64,000 nt of DNA from Buchnera aphidicola (Meitanaphis elongallis). Its GTDB lineage: Bacteria; Pseudomonadota; Gammaproteobacteria; Enterobacterales; Enterobacteriaceae. The notes under the pieces are model-generated. The model saw nothing but the letters and a program-made list of their open reading frames with translations, had not been told where the DNA came from and did no database searches. Each line of letters starts with the position of its first letter. Within the stretch, counting starts at the first letter, position 1. The stretch covers positions 62,001-126,000 of the forward strand of contig CP140033.1 of assembly GCA_039830015.1 (NCBI GenBank), written 5' to 3'. Made by a program: the position numbers and the translations under genes. This document shows, piece by piece, positions 27,546-39,035 of the stretch.

Positions 27546-27928
27546 AATGGAGCTAACCTATAAGCCGGGTTCTGTATTAGACAGTCATTTATCTAGGATA
27601 ATAATTACTTATTATCTCAAGCAGCCTACCCGAGTATTATTATTTAAGGACAATAAAATATGTGAATACTCCTATTTGGCCTTGCTCCAGGTGGAGTTTA
27701 CTTAGCCATATTAGTTACCTAATATGCGGTGAGCTTTTACCTCGCCTTTTCACCCTTACCTTTTAAGTTATAGCATGTAAAAGGCGGTTCTTTTCTGTTG
27801 CACTGGTCGTAAGCTTTCGCTTCCCAGATGTTATCTGGCACCTTTGCCCTATTGGAGCCCGGACTTTCCTCTACTATTTAAATTTATATTTGAATAAATT
27901 TAGTAGCAGCGACTGTCTGGTTAGCTTC
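27546..27928 (-). ncRNA. rnpB: RNase P RNA (M1 RNA)
   Basis: Catalytic RNA that removes tRNA 5' leaders. On the minus strand the 5' end reads GAAGCTAACCAGACAGTCGC. Then come the universally conserved GGAAAGTCCGGGCTCC, AGGGCAAAGGTGCCAGATAA, GACCAGTGCAACAGAA, the AAGGGTGAAAAGGCGAGGT region, GTAAACTCCACCTGGAGCAA, GGCCAAATAGGAG, GGGTAGGCTGCTTGAG and AGAACCCGGCTTATAGGTTAGC near the 3' end. E. coli M1 is 377 nt. The 5' GAAGCTAACC pairs with 3' GGTTAGCTCC as helix P1. The 3' boundary is approximate to a few bases; T-rich sequence follows. Confidence 0.97.
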
Positions 27929-27950
27929 TATAAAAATTTTAAATGATATT

Positions 27951-28823
27951 TTACTTCGTTAATGAGTGATGGTCATACAATAAATTTTTAGATAAATCAT
28001 GCAATTTTGCTGTTATTTGTATAGCTAGTTTTGATGATAGGTGTAATTTTAATATTTGTAAAGTTTTTAATGCTATTTTTGGTATAATAATAGGTTTTTT
28101 TGCTTTAAATCCTGATATAATGATTATTATTTCTCCTTTTATTTTAAAATTTTCACTTTTTATCCATGATAATAAATTTATTGATGTATTTCTGTATATA
28201 GATTCCCATTGTTTAGTTAGTTCTTTAGCTATTGTTATATTTCGGTCAGATCCTAGTTCTTTTATTATATCATTCATACTCGAAATTATTCTATGGGGAG
28301 TTTCATAGAATATCATAGTTCGTGTTTCTTCTTTCAAATCATGTAGTAATTTACAGCGAGCTATACTTTTAGATGGAAGAAAACCTTCATAACAAAATCT
28401 CTCAGTAGAGAACCCTGAAGCACTTAGAGCTGTAATAGCAGAGCATGGACCTGGAAGAGGAACGATTTGTATTTTAAATTGGTAACAATTGTTTATTAAA
28501 TAGCGCCCTGGATCATTAATTGTTGGTGTTCCAGCATTAGAAACTAATGCAATATTTTTCCCATTTTTTAATTGTACAATTATTTTTTTACTTTTTGCTT
28601 TTTCATTATGTTTGTTTATAGAAATGATATTTGTAATGATATTATAATGTTTTACCAATATTTTAGTATGATTTATATTTTCTGCCGCAATTATATCTAC
28701 TTTACTTAATATTGATAACGCTCGACAAGTAATATCAGTTAAGTTTCCTATAGGAGTAGGTACAATGTATAATGTTCCTTTTTTTTTTGCTTGTTCATAT
28801 CTTTTTAGTGTTTTAGAAATCAA
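27951..28823 (-). CDS. rsmI: 16S rRNA (cytidine-1402-2'-O)-methyltransferase
   Basis: Methylates the ribose of C1402 in 16S rRNA using S-adenosylmethionine. The protein is 290 aa (E. coli 286). It belongs to the tetrapyrrole-methylase fold: GTLYIVPTPIGNLTDITCRAL at the N-terminus, ALVSNAGTPTINDPG, VPLPGPCSAITALSASGFSTERFCYEGFLPSK and FYETPHRI are all present. The ATG start gives a 14-residue lead before the core, similar to E. coli. The gene ends at 28823 upstream of rnpB on the same strand, and the rnpB promoter must lie near or inside its 3' end. Confidence 0.96.
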   Translation of the reverse strand: MISKTLKRYEQAKKKGTLYIVPTPIGNLTDITCRALSILSKVDIIAAENINHTKILVKHYNIITNIISINKHNEKAKSKKIIVQLKNGKNIALVSNAGTPTINDPGRYLINNCYQFKIQIVPLPGPCSAITALSASGFSTERFCYEGFLPSKSIARCKLLHDLKEETRTMIFYETPHRIISSMNDIIKELGSDRNITIAKELTKQWESIYRNTSINLLSWIKSENFKIKGEIIIIISGFKAKKPIIIPKIALKTLQILKLHLSSKLAIQITAKLHDLSKNLLYDHHSLTK

Positions 28824-29109
28824 GTTTTTATTTTAACATTATTGTAATCTTAGCATTTATGTTTTTTCATTATAAATATGTATGAGTATTTTAAAAGCTC
28901 AGATTTTAGTTTTAATGTTTTATTTGTGTTATTTTCGAAGTATAATTAGTGTTTACAATTTTATCATTTGTTTTTCGGGTTTATTTGAAGTACATAGTTT
29001 TCATATAACGATAGGAATAATTATTTAACATTATATAACATATTATTGTAAATTAATGTTTTAATTGAAAAATAATAATTTTTCTAACTGAATATGTGAG
29101 GCATATACG

Positions 29110-30330
29110 GTGAAAAGAGTCGTAATCACTGGTTTAGGAATTATTTCTAGTATCGGAAATAATAAAACGGAGGTGTTAACTTCATTGTTGCATACTAGAT
29201 CGGGTATTTCTTTTTCAGAAGAGATGAAACAATTTGGTATGCGAAGTCATGTATGGGGCAACATAAAATTAGATATATCACAATGTATTAGTCGTAAAAT
29301 AATGCGATTTATGAGTGATGCGTCTATTTATTTATATTTGTCAATGGAAGAAGCTATTAGAGATGCTAAATTAACGCCTAAAATGTATCAAAATAATTCT
29401 AGAATAGGCGTAATTGTTGGTTCTAGTGCTGGATCTCCAAAATGTCAAGTGAATGGAATGGATTGTATAAAAAAAAGAGGGCGTAAATCAATTAGTCCTT
29501 ATGTTGTAATTAAATCTATGACTTCTAATACATCTGCTTGTTTAGCTACATCATTTAAAATATATGGAGTAAATTATTCTATTAGTTCAGCATGTTCTAG
29601 TTCGGCACATTGCATAGGAAACGCAATAGAACTAATACAATTAGGTAAGCAAGACATAGTGTTTGCTGGCGGAGGTGAAGAAATAAGTCGAGAACTAGCA
29701 TGTACATTTGATGCTATGGGAGTATTATCAACTCATTATAATTTAGATCCTACTATATCATCTAGGGTCTTTGATTATTATCGTGATGGATTTGTAATTT
29801 CAGGAGGTGCAGGAATAGTAGTTGTAGAAGAATTAAACTGTGCATTGTCTAGATCAGCTCATATATATGCGGAAATTATTGGTTATGGCACATCTTCTGA
29901 TGGTTTTAGTATGGTTATTCCGTCTGGACATGGAGCTGTTCGATGTATGAATTTAGCTGTAAAAAAGATAGATAAGAAATCTATTGATTATCTAAACGTA
30001 CATGGTACATCTACTAGATTAGGTGATGTAATAGAGTTAGATGCTATTCGTAAAGTATTTAATAATACTAATATGCCAATTATTTCATCGACTAAATCTA
30101 TAACTGGACATTCATTAGGCGCATCAGGAGTACAAGAGATAATTTATAGTGTATTAATGTTAGAGTATAGTTTCTTAGTTCCTAGTATTAACATTGTAAA
30201 ATTAGATCCTCGAGCTAAAAATTGTAATATTTTAACTAATATTGTAAAAAGAGATGTTTCTATTATTATGTCGAATAGTTTTGGATTTGGAGGTACTAAT
30301 GTTTCTTTAGTTATAAAAAAATATCATTGA
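29110..30330 (+). CDS. fabB: 3-oxoacyl-[acyl-carrier-protein] synthase I
   Basis: Condensing enzyme that elongates fatty acids on ACP. The protein is 406 aa, the same as E. coli. Catalytic Cys near residue 163 is in SSACSSSAHCIG. The catalytic histidines are in NVHGTSTRLGD near 298 and KSITGHSLGASG near 333. The C-terminal NSFGFGGTN glycine loop is intact. The start is GTG (GTGAAAAGAGTCG) at 29110, preceded by GAGGCATATACG. The usual family start MKRAVITGLGIVSSIG is matched. It is followed by the longest empty stretch in the window. Confidence 0.97.
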   Translation: MKRVVITGLGIISSIGNNKTEVLTSLLHTRSGISFSEEMKQFGMRSHVWGNIKLDISQCISRKIMRFMSDASIYLYLSMEEAIRDAKLTPKMYQNNSRIGVIVGSSAGSPKCQVNGMDCIKKRGRKSISPYVVIKSMTSNTSACLATSFKIYGVNYSISSACSSSAHCIGNAIELIQLGKQDIVFAGGGEEISRELACTFDAMGVLSTHYNLDPTISSRVFDYYRDGFVISGGAGIVVVEELNCALSRSAHIYAEIIGYGTSSDGFSMVIPSGHGAVRCMNLAVKKIDKKSIDYLNVHGTSTRLGDVIELDAIRKVFNNTNMPIISSTKSITGHSLGASGVQEIIYSVLMLEYSFLVPSINIVKLDPRAKNCNILTNIVKRDVSIIMSNSFGFGGTNVSLVIKKYH

Positions 30331-31498
30331 AGTTTAATTTTGACGAGATTGTTATTATATGAAGTTATTTTTTTATTGCATAAAATTTTTAGATTAATGA
30401 AAATGAAATTTAAGAGCATGTATTGTTTTATGATATACGTTTTATAATATGTATTGCAAACATTAAGTTTTTTATGCATCATATAAAATGATATTATTTC
30501 AGTAGATAAAATGTAGATAATTATGATTTGATGTATATCTTTTACATTTTTGGATAGTAATATATGAAATTAATGTTTATTTAGGTCTATTTTTAAATTG
30601 TATGAGTTGTAATTACTGTATTATAGAGTCAAGATGCATTGTATATTTATGGTGTATTTTAATAGTAAATATTATATAAAATTTGAATGGCTTATGAAAA
30701 TAGCATGTAATTGATAGCTAAATTATGGTATTATTTGATTTTTTAATTTGTTTTTATTAGATAAATGATTAAAATTTAAAAGTTATTTATTTTATTTTAA
30801 TTACTTGTTATTGTTTATAAATAGTAAAGATATAATAGTAACTATATTTTAATGAATTTTCTTATCATATTTTATGTATTTTATAAGTTTTTAAGTATTT
30901 TAAGGATGTTTTAGTAGCGTTATGTAAGATAAAGAAGATTGATTTATGTTCATAGATATGGTTTTCACAGCATATTTTCATTAAAATGGAAATTGTAGTT
31001 ATGATGTGAATAGCATGTGATGCTATTTTTATAGCTAGATTTGAAAATATAGCATCTGTGTATATGATTTTTTGGTTGCTTTTAGTTATTTAATATTATA
31101 TATAGATTTTTATTTCAATTAATAATGTAACTTTTATATAAAGTACAGTGTGTTTGGTATTACACGGTAAGATGTTATCTAATTAATAAGTAATTTTATG
31201 AAATTAATGCAATCTATTTTTAGATATATGTTGGTAGTTTTTATTTAAAGATATTGAATATATTAAAATAAATATTTTATGGATGGTATGATAATCTTTG
31301 CTTATGTTAGAACAATCAAGATAATTACATATTTGCATAGCATTATAAATGGTTTCTGTATGTTAGTATTAATTTAACTATTATTAGACACACAATTGTT
31401 TTGGATTTTTTAATTTTAAAGATTGAATACTATTTTAGTTTTTTAAAATATTTTGTAAAAATGATACAGTTTCTATATTATTAAAGGAACATAACAAA
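30331..31498. other. 1.17-kb gene-free region between fabB and talA
   Basis: No open frame of meaningful length on either strand and no run of residues that I can align to a known protein. One small hairpin with a following T-run (AATAGCA at 31009-31015, TGCTATT at 31021-31027, then TTT) looks like a short intrinsic terminator but stands alone. The length, about that of one ordinary gene, suggests a gene so eroded that it is no longer readable. The talA promoter should be at the right end. Confidence 0.5.
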
Positions 31499-32452
31499 TT
31501 GAATCAATTAGAATCATTAAAAAAATATAGTAAAATTGTAGTAGATAGTGGGGATATGGAGTCAATAAGAGAATATCTTCCTGAAGACATTACTACGAAT
31601 CCTTCTCTTATTTTAAAGGTAATTACTTTGCCTTCATATGAATATATTGTAAGTAAATCAATATGTTATGCAAAAAGAAAAGGAGGTACATATAAACATC
31701 AGTTGACTAATGCTGTAGATAAAATTTCTGTTATGTTAGGTCAAGAAATTTTAAATATTATTTCTGGAAAAGTTTCTACTGAGATTGACGCACACTTGTC
31801 ATTTAATACTGATTTGTGTATTGAGAAATCGAAAAAGATTATTGCCATGTATGAAGAAGAAGGGATTAGTAGATCTAAAATTTTAATTAAGTTAGCAGCT
31901 ACCTGGGAATGTATTAAGGCTGCAGAAGAGTTAAAAAAGTTTAATATTAACTGTAATTTAACATTATTGTTTTCGTTCGCACAAGCAAGAGCTTGTGCTG
32001 AAGCACGAGTATTTTTAATTTCCCCTTTTGTTGGTCGAATTTATGATTGGTATAAATCTAAATTGTTAATAAAAGAATATTTAGTAGATAAAGATCCTGG
32101 GGTTAATTCAGTTAAAAAAATATATAATTATTATAAAAGACATGGATATGAAACTATCATAATGGGAGCTAGTTTTAGGAACGTTCATCAAATTTTGGCA
32201 TTGTCTGGCTGTGATTATTTGACAGTTTCTCCAAATTTATTGCAAATATTAAAATCAAATATTGGAGACGTTGCAAGACAATTACATCAACCTAATGTTA
32301 TAGATAGATCATCTATTAGCTCTTTATCTAAAAGTGATTTTTTATGGTTGCATAATGAAGAACCAATGGCTGTAGAAAAATTGTCTGAAGGAATACGTCA
32401 ATTTGGACAAGATCAAAAATCGTTAGAAAGAATAATAAAAAGTAAAATGTAA
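31499..32452 (+). CDS. talA: Transaldolase
   Basis: Non-oxidative pentose phosphate enzyme linking sedoheptulose-7-P and glyceraldehyde-3-P to erythrose-4-P and fructose-6-P. The protein is 317 aa (E. coli 316/317). The Schiff-base lysine is in [20 protein letters not shown] near residue 132. [30 protein letters not shown] and [14 protein letters not shown] are all conserved. The start is TTG at 31499, preceded by AAAGGAACATAACAAA. No in-frame ATG lies near enough to restore the conserved N-terminus ([16 protein letters not shown]). It is followed after 89 bp by tktA, its metabolic partner. Confidence 0.95.
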   Translation: MNQLESLKKYSKIVVDSGDMESIREYLPEDITTNPSLILKVITLPSYEYIVSKSICYAKRKGGTYKHQLTNAVDKISVMLGQEILNIISGKVSTEIDAHLSFNTDLCIEKSKKIIAMYEEEGISRSKILIKLAATWECIKAAEELKKFNINCNLTLLFSFAQARACAEARVFLISPFVGRIYDWYKSKLLIKEYLVDKDPGVNSVKKIYNYYKRHGYETIIMGASFRNVHQILALSGCDYLTVSPNLLQILKSNIGDVARQLHQPNVIDRSSISSLSKSDFLWLHNEEPMAVEKLSEGIRQFGQDQKSLERIIKSKM

Positions 32453-32541
32453 ATAACATTTTAGAAGTTTTAAAAATTGTTTAGTTATCTTAAATTTTAT
32501 GAGTATTGCGCTAGTATGAATTATATTATAAGGAATTTGTT

Positions 32542-34557
32542 ATGTGCTCGAGAAAAAGATTATCTGATGCTATTAGGGTTTTAAGCATGGATGCGGTACA
32601 GAAAGCACAGTCTGGGCATCCAGGTATGCCAATGGGAATGGCTGACATTGCCGAAGTATTATGGAGAGATTTTTTAAAACATAATCCATGTAATCCGTTA
32701 TGGAAAAATAGAGATCGTTTTGTTTTATCTAATGGACATGGTTCTATGTTGTTGTATAGTTTGTTACATCTTACAGGATATGATCTATCAATCGAAGAAT
32801 TAAAGAACTTTAGGCAATGGAATTCAAAAACTCCTGGTCATCCTGAAGTAGGATATACCCCGGGAGTAGAAATTACTACTGGACCATTAGGACAAGGTTT
32901 AGCTACTGCAGTTGGCATGGCGATTGCTGAGCGTACATTGGGTGCAACCTTTAATCGACCCAAGTATAATATAGTCGACCATTATACTTGGGTATTTGTT
33001 GGAGACGGTTGCTTGATGGAAGGAATTTCTCATGAAGTATGTTCGTTGGCTGGAACTCTAAAATTAGGAAAATTAATTGTATTTTACGACGATAATGGTA
33101 TATCGATTGATGGAAATGTAACGGACTGGTTTACAGATGATACGGAAAAGAGGTTTGAATCATATAATTGGCATGTAATATCTAATGTAGATGGACATGA
33201 TTCTAAATCTATTTCTGATGCCATAAAAGAATCTATATTAGAAAAAAACAAACCTTCTTTGATAATTTGTAAAACTATTATTGGTTTTGGCTCGCCAAAC
33301 AAATCAGGAAAAAAAGATGTTCATGGGTCTCCTTTAGGTGAGTTAGAAATTAATTTAGCGAGAAAAAATTTAAAATGGGATTTTCCACCGTTTTTTATAC
33401 CTCAGGAAATTTATGAAAGTTGGAATTTTGTAGTGCAAGGAAAATTGTTAGAAAATGAATGGAATAAAGTTTTTTTAAAATATGAACAGGAATATCCTAG
33501 TTTAGCTAATGAATATATGCGACGCATTAATCATGTTTTTCCGGATATGTGGGAAAAAAATTGTAATGAATTTATTAATCAGTTATGCCTTAATATTAAC
33601 GCTATGGCTACTAGAGTAGCTTCGCAAAACATTTTAGAATTTTTTGGTACATTGTTGCCAGAAATAATTGGTGGTTCTGCTGACTTATCTCCAAGTAATT
33701 TAAGTATGTGGTCTGGTTCTACATCGATTAAAAACGATTCATCTGGAAATTATATTCATTATGGAGTGCGAGAATTCGGAATGACTGCTATTGCGAATGG
33801 GTTATTTCATCATGGAGGGTTTATTCCATATACTTCTACTTTTTTAGTGTTTTCTGATTATGCGCGTAATGCAATACGTATGGCTGCATTAATGAAAACA
33901 CAGCAAATTTTTATTTATACTCATGATTCTATAGGATTAGGAGAAGATGGTCCTACACATCAACCTATAGAACAATTATCTACGTTGCGTTTAATTCCAT
34001 TTTTAAATGTTTGGAGACCTTGTGATCAAATAGAAACTATAATAGCGTGGAAATTAGCATTGGAAAATAGTTCTGGACCGACGGTATTAGCTTTATCCCG
34101 ACAAGATTTACCGCAAATTTCTAGAAGTACAATAGAAATAAATAATATTTCTCGAGGAGGGTATGTTTTAAAGGACAATAGTTATGATAATAAACTTGAC
34201 TTAATTGTTATTGCCACTGGATCGGAAGTAAAAGTTGCTCTTGCTGTATATGATAAATTAATTAAAAAAGGTTTTTATGCTAGAATAGTTTCTATGCCAT
34301 CGACTAATGTTTTTGATAAACAAGATGATTGTTATAAAGAGTTAGTATTACCTAAACTAATTACTAATCGTGTTTCAATTGAAGCAGGAGTATCAGATTA
34401 TTGGTATAAATATGTAGGGTTAGATGGAATAGTAATTGGAATAAATTCTTTTGGGGAATCAGCTCCTTCTAATGAATTATTTAAAAAATTTGGTTTTAAT
34501 GTTGATAAAATAGTAGATCAAATATTACAAAAATTGTTAAATTCTAAGATTAAATAG
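32542..34557 (+). CDS. tktA: Transketolase
   Basis: Thiamine-diphosphate enzyme that moves two-carbon units between sugar phosphates and supplies erythrose-4-P and ribose-5-P. The protein is 671 aa (E. coli 663). Motifs: [46 protein letters not shown], the ThDP motif [22 protein letters not shown], the PYR-domain [19 protein letters not shown], and [20 protein letters not shown]. An ATG after AAGGAATTTGTT starts it. Its two products are used directly by genes here: ribose-5-P for histidine and erythrose-4-P for chorismate. The symbol could equally be tktB, because E. coli talA pairs with tktB. Confidence 0.95.
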   Translation: MCSRKRLSDAIRVLSMDAVQKAQSGHPGMPMGMADIAEVLWRDFLKHNPCNPLWKNRDRFVLSNGHGSMLLYSLLHLTGYDLSIEELKNFRQWNSKTPGHPEVGYTPGVEITTGPLGQGLATAVGMAIAERTLGATFNRPKYNIVDHYTWVFVGDGCLMEGISHEVCSLAGTLKLGKLIVFYDDNGISIDGNVTDWFTDDTEKRFESYNWHVISNVDGHDSKSISDAIKESILEKNKPSLIICKTIIGFGSPNKSGKKDVHGSPLGELEINLARKNLKWDFPPFFIPQEIYESWNFVVQGKLLENEWNKVFLKYEQEYPSLANEYMRRINHVFPDMWEKNCNEFINQLCLNINAMATRVASQNILEFFGTLLPEIIGGSADLSPSNLSMWSGSTSIKNDSSGNYIHYGVREFGMTAIANGLFHHGGFIPYTSTFLVFSDYARNAIRMAALMKTQQIFIYTHDSIGLGEDGPTHQPIEQLSTLRLIPFLNVWRPCDQIETIIAWKLALENSSGPTVLALSRQDLPQISRSTIEINNISRGGYVLKDNSYDNKLDLIVIATGSEVKVALAVYDKLIKKGFYARIVSMPSTNVFDKQDDCYKELVLPKLITNRVSIEAGVSDYWYKYVGLDGIVIGINSFGESAPSNELFKKFGFNVDKIVDQILQKLLNSKIK

Positions 34558-34745
34558 CTACTTTAAATAGAATAACATTTATATTTTATTTTTTAATAGA
34601 ATCCTAATAATTTTTTATTATTATGCATTTTGTAGCTAAATGATTTATGTATTTTTATTAAACTATAAAGTATCGTAGGTATGATAATATTATGCATGTT
34701 GTTATATAAAGATAATTGATACAAATTTTTATAAAAGGAATATTT

Positions 34746-35879
34746 ATGGTTTGTCCTGTATTAGATTTAGCAAAAGAACTTGTTTCAATTCCTTCAGTTA
34801 GTCCAATGGATCTGGGTTGTCAAAAAATAATATCTGATCGGTTAGTTAATGCAGGATTTTCTGTTGAACATATGAATTATAATGATACATATAACATTTG
34901 GGCTTGTAAAGGAACAGGTACAACATTAGCTTTTTCTGGTCATACGGATGTTGTGCCTAGCGGTAATAATAAATATTGGAAATTTCCTCCTTTTTGTCCT
35001 ACTGTATATAATGGTTATTTGTTTGGTCGTGGAGTTGCTGATATGAAGGGAGCATTAGCAGCGATGATTGTTTCTGTTGAGAGATTTATTAAAAAATACC
35101 CACATCATATGGGAAGACTAGCTTTTTTGATCACTTCTGATGAAGAATCAGAAGCTACACATGGTACTAAAAAAATAGTTGAAAACTTAATTTCTAGAAA
35201 AGAAAAAATTGACTATTGTTTGATAGGAGAACCATCTAGTGTTAATGACTTAGGAGATGTTATTAAAAATGGTCGACGTGGATCTTTAACTGTATGTTTG
35301 CATATTTATGGAAAGCAAGGACACATTGCGTATCCTCATTTATCTGAAAATCCTATTCATAACGTTTTACCGTTTTTAGTGAATTTAATATCTATTGATT
35401 GGGATTCTGGAAACAACCTTTTTTCTCCTACTAGTTTACAGATTTATGAAATTCGATCTTTATCTGATAGTGAAAATGTTATACCAGATACATTGTTAGT
35501 AAAATTTAATTTGCGTTTTGGTAATGTTATCACTGTTAATGCTATTAAAGAAAAAATTCAGAGTTTATTAACCAGTGCTAATTTAAAATATGATATAAAA
35601 TGGAAATTGTCTGGAAAACCTTTTATTACTAGGTCTGGAAAATTAATAGATGTAGCAGTAAACGTGATTAAAAGTGTATGTGGAATTATTCCTAAATTGT
35701 TGACTACAGGAGGCACATCTGATGGGCGTTTTATTACTAAAATGGGATCACAAATATTAGAATTAGGACTTGTTAGTCAAACTATACACCAATTAAATGA
35801 GAATATCAAAGTGTCAGATTTACAATTATTAAGTCGCATATATTTTCATATTATTGAAAAATTATTATTAAAAATTTAA
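34746..35879 (+). CDS. dapE: Succinyl-diaminopimelate desuccinylase
   Basis: Zinc hydrolase of the lysine/meso-diaminopimelate pathway. The start chosen is ATG at 34746 with AAAAGGAA 5 bp upstream (TTG at 34716 adds ten unmatched residues). The product is 377 aa (E. coli 375). The M20 peptidase metal ligands are visible: His in FSGHTDVVPSG, Asp in GRGVADMKGALAA, Glu-Glu in TSDEESEATHG, Glu in IGEPSSVNDLG, and His in QTIHQLNE. NGRRGSLTVCL and TTGGTSDGRFI complete the family set. It is convergent with dapA, which acts earlier in the same pathway. Confidence 0.97.
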   Translation: MVCPVLDLAKELVSIPSVSPMDLGCQKIISDRLVNAGFSVEHMNYNDTYNIWACKGTGTTLAFSGHTDVVPSGNNKYWKFPPFCPTVYNGYLFGRGVADMKGALAAMIVSVERFIKKYPHHMGRLAFLITSDEESEATHGTKKIVENLISRKEKIDYCLIGEPSSVNDLGDVIKNGRRGSLTVCLHIYGKQGHIAYPHLSENPIHNVLPFLVNLISIDWDSGNNLFSPTSLQIYEIRSLSDSENVIPDTLLVKFNLRFGNVITVNAIKEKIQSLLTSANLKYDIKWKLSGKPFITRSGKLIDVAVNVIKSVCGIIPKLLTTGGTSDGRFITKMGSQILELGLVSQTIHQLNENIKVSDLQLLSRIYFHIIEKLLLKI

Positions 35880-36130
35880 ATGTTTGATACGTTCAGTAAA
35901 ATATGAGTAGAGTATAATTATGTTTGAAATAACAGAGCATCAAATATTTTAATACCCTGTTTTTTGAATTAGTATTGATTTAATGACTTAATTTATGTTT
36001 TCTAAATAATTCATAGATCTTTTACAATTAGTATTGTTATGTTTTTATAAATGATATGTTAAATATTTTTATTTATCAGTTTTTCATTTTAGTTTTATCA
36101 TTAAAGTTTTTTTATTAATTTTTTCTCAGG
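35880..36130. other. Convergent intergenic region dapE/dapA
   Basis: About 250 bp. It contains an imperfect dyad (AAATGTTTGAT near 35876-35887 and ATCAAATATTT near 35939-35950) with a long loop, which could terminate dapE weakly. No gene seen. Confidence 0.35.
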
Positions 36131-37027
36131 TTATGAATGATTTTTATATGTAAAAATGTTAGAATTTTTTAAAGATTCTTTAAGTATTGAGCATGTTTTT
36201 TTTGAAGCAGAAGTTAATGGTAATCGTAAAGTGTCTGTAGTAATTAGACCTATTTTTTTTGCTAACCATTTAATTGGAATAGGATTTGTTTCTTGAAACA
36301 AGCTATGATGCAGTGACATTAGGTGATTGTTTAGTAATCTCGCTGATATGAAATCTTTTTTTAATGCAAAATCATATATTTTAGTCATTTCTTTTGCTGC
36401 TATGTTAGCGGTAACTGATATAACACCTTGTCCTCCTAATTGTACAAAATCTAATGCTGTAGCATCGTCACCGCTAATTAATAGGAATGTGTCATCTACT
36501 GAACTTTTTATTTTCTGAACTCTAGATAGATCTCCTGTAGCTTCTTTAATACCTATTATATTGTGTAATTTAGACAGTTTAATTACTGTATTTGGCATTA
36601 AATCACATCCAGTTCGCTTAGGAACATTATATAAAATTTGAGGCAAATGTGTATGTTTCGAAATTGCTTTAAAGTGCTTGTATAGCCCCTCTTGTGTAGG
36701 ACGATTGTAGTATGGAGTTACAGTTAGACATGCAGATACTCCTGATGATTCAAATTTTTTAGTTAAAAGGATTGCTTCAGATGTTGCATTGGATCCTGTT
36801 CCAGCTATGATGGGAATTCTATTTTTAGACATTTTTAATGTAAGCATTATTACTTCAATATGTTCTTCTTGACTTAAGGTTGCCGATTCTCCAGTTGTTC
36901 CAACGGATATAATTGCTCGAGTACCATTTTCAACATGATAATTAACTAATTTTTTGAGACTGGTTTGGCAAATATTACCTTTTTTATCCATTGGAGTTAT
37001 AAGTGCTACCATACTTCCTTTAAACAT
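36131..37027 (-). CDS. dapA: 4-hydroxy-tetrahydrodipicolinate synthase
   Basis: Condenses pyruvate with aspartate semialdehyde, the first committed step to diaminopimelate and lysine. The protein is 298 aa (E. coli 292). The Schiff-base lysine is in [16 protein letters not shown] near residue 161. The catalytic Tyr is in [12 protein letters not shown] near 133, and [14 protein letters not shown] with [12 protein letters not shown] is conserved. The ATG start gives [17 protein letters not shown], as in E. coli MFTGSIVAIVTPMDEKG. Lysine and peptidoglycan synthesis both need it. It is transcribed alone, with long AT-rich DNA upstream. Confidence 0.97.
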   Translation of the reverse strand: MFKGSMVALITPMDKKGNICQTSLKKLVNYHVENGTRAIISVGTTGESATLSQEEHIEVIMLTLKMSKNRIPIIAGTGSNATSEAILLTKKFESSGVSACLTVTPYYNRPTQEGLYKHFKAISKHTHLPQILYNVPKRTGCDLMPNTVIKLSKLHNIIGIKEATGDLSRVQKIKSSVDDTFLLISGDDATALDFVQLGGQGVISVTANIAAKEMTKIYDFALKKDFISARLLNNHLMSLHHSLFQETNPIPIKWLAKKIGLITTDTLRLPLTSASKKTCSILKESLKNSNIFTYKNHS

Positions 37028-37561
37028 GTTAATTTCTCTTATAAATAAGTTTTAGTATGTTTTACAGACGTTTTTCTTTCAAAAGAAAGGATATATTTTA
37101 ATTAGTATAATTTGTTAATTTCTTTAATAATTACGCTTAAATATTAAAATATTGTTATGTGTGTATTTTATTTAATGTATAAATTTTAAATATAATTTGT
37201 TAAAATGTTTTTGCTATTTTTTGTTCTTATTTTTAAGAATTATTTGCATTAAAAATGTAAAGTGTTAGTTATTTTATATTTTAAAATTGTTTTAAATTAT
37301 TAATAAAATTTTTTAAGTTATTGTATATCATCTCATTTTTTCAAAAGCAAAATAATTAATTTTAAAAAAATATTTTCTTATATTTTACTTAAAACTCAAT
37401 GTTAGTATGGTTAATATATTTTAATACTACATAATGTATTTTAAGGTTTTTAAAGTGTATTTATATTAAATAAAATTTTCTCTTTTTAGTATTTTTAAAT
37501 TCTATTTTAGCGCAATAAGTATTGTTTAATATATTAATATGTTAGTTAAATATCATGATGA
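37028..37561. other. 534-bp region between dapA and aroC, no gene recognised
   Basis: Both flanking genes are on the minus strand, so this holds the dapA promoter and the 3' end of the aroC transcript. It is extremely A/T-rich with stops in every frame. I found no alignable gene trace and no strong hairpin. Confidence 0.5.
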
Positions 37562-38629
37562 TTATATTATTTTTGTACATTGTGCACGATATCTAAGTAA
37601 GTGATCCATTATTGTTATAGCAATCATAGATTCTGCTATTGGAACAGCTCTTAAACCTACACAAGGGTCATGTCTTCCTGAAATAATAATTGTGTTTTCT
37701 TGCCCTTTATGATCGATAGTTTGACCAATTTTTCTAATACTGGATGTTGGTTTTAGTGCTATTTTTGCTATAATGTCTTGTCCGTTGCTAATACCTCCTA
37801 GTATTCCTCCTGCATGGTTGCTCATGAATCCATTTTTGTTCATTTCATCTCGGTGTTGACTTCCTTTTTGATGAATGACCGAAAATCCGTCTCCAATTTC
37901 TACACCTTTAACAGCATTAATACTCATTAATCCATGTGCTAAATCAGCATCTAATCGGTCAAATACGGGTTCTCCTAATCCTATAGGAATTTTTTCAGCT
38001 ATTATGACTACTTTCGCTCCTATAGAATCACCCTCTTTTTTTAAATTTCTTATTAATGTATCAATTATTTTAAGTTTTGTAATATCTGAACAGAAGAATG
38101 GATTTTTCTCAACCTCATCCCATGATATAAATTTACAAAAAATATTACCTATTTGTTCTAAATACCCACGAATACGTATGCCATAATTTAAATAGAGATA
38201 TTTTTTTGCTATAGCACCTGCAGCAACTCGCATAGTAGTTTCACGAGCAGATGATCTTCCTCCTCCATGAGGGTCTCGAATTCCATATTTTTTTTGATAG
38301 GTATAATCTGCGTGTCCTGGTCGGAATAGTGTTTGTATATTTTTATAGTCGTTTGGTCGTTGATCTATGTTATTTATTGTTAATCCAATGCTAGTCCCTG
38401 TTGTAATTCCTTGAAAAGTTCCTGATAATATTGAGATTTTATCTGGTTCACATCTTGGACTGGTATATTTAGACATACCTGGACGTCTTCTGTCTAGTTC
38501 TTTTTGTAGATCGGATTCTAAGATTTTTACTCCAGGTGGCATTCCGTCAATGATACATCCTAGCGATGGTCCGTGAGATTCTCCAAATGTTGTTACTCTA
38601 AAAAGTTTTCCAATGGTATTTCCAGCCAT
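37562..38629 (-). CDS. aroC: Chorismate synthase
   Basis: Last step of the shikimate pathway: converts 5-enolpyruvylshikimate-3-phosphate to chorismate with reduced FMN. The protein is 355 aa (E. coli 361). The three family signatures are intact: [42 protein letters not shown] (first part) and [40 protein letters not shown] and [16 protein letters not shown] also match. The ATG start is [16 protein letters not shown]. It uses erythrose-4-P from talA/tktA and feeds aromatic amino acids, a classic Buchnera provisioning role. Confidence 0.97.
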   Translation of the reverse strand: MAGNTIGKLFRVTTFGESHGPSLGCIIDGMPPGVKILESDLQKELDRRRPGMSKYTSPRCEPDKISILSGTFQGITTGTSIGLTINNIDQRPNDYKNIQTLFRPGHADYTYQKKYGIRDPHGGGRSSARETTMRVAAGAIAKKYLYLNYGIRIRGYLEQIGNIFCKFISWDEVEKNPFFCSDITKLKIIDTLIRNLKKEGDSIGAKVVIIAEKIPIGLGEPVFDRLDADLAHGLMSINAVKGVEIGDGFSVIHQKGSQHRDEMNKNGFMSNHAGGILGGISNGQDIIAKIALKPTSSIRKIGQTIDHKGQENTIIISGRHDPCVGLRAVPIAESMIAITIMDHLLRYRAQCTKII

Positions 38630-39035
38630 TTTTGTTCCTTAACTTATTTTTATGAGATATTAGATTTTTTGTTATATAGTAAGAGCATCCAATATTTATA
38701 CTTTTTATAAATTTTATTTTAAACGTTTATAAAAAATATATCAATTTTAAGCAAAGTATTTTGTTTTATTTATTTTAAATAGCTAACAATTATATTTGTG
38801 ATGCTTTATTTTAATGATTTAAAATCATATGTTTTATATGTTTAATAAATAGTATAAATTATGTTTTTAAGTGATATAAAATTTTTTAAAATATAGTATT
38901 TAGTTTTGTAAATTTAAATAAAAATTTGTATTGTAAGAATGTAAAACTATTTTGCATCTTTATTTTTAGTTTCTATTAAAATGTAATATTTAGAATTAAT
39001 ATACGAGATATTTATTGTGATGGTAATTGATAAAA
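38630..39035. other. Divergent intergenic region aroC/smrB, no gene recognised
   Basis: About 400 bp of A/T-rich DNA. In E. coli prmB lies upstream of aroC on the same strand; there is not enough room for it here and I see no readable trace. Promoters for aroC (minus) and smrB (plus) should be here. Confidence 0.45.
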
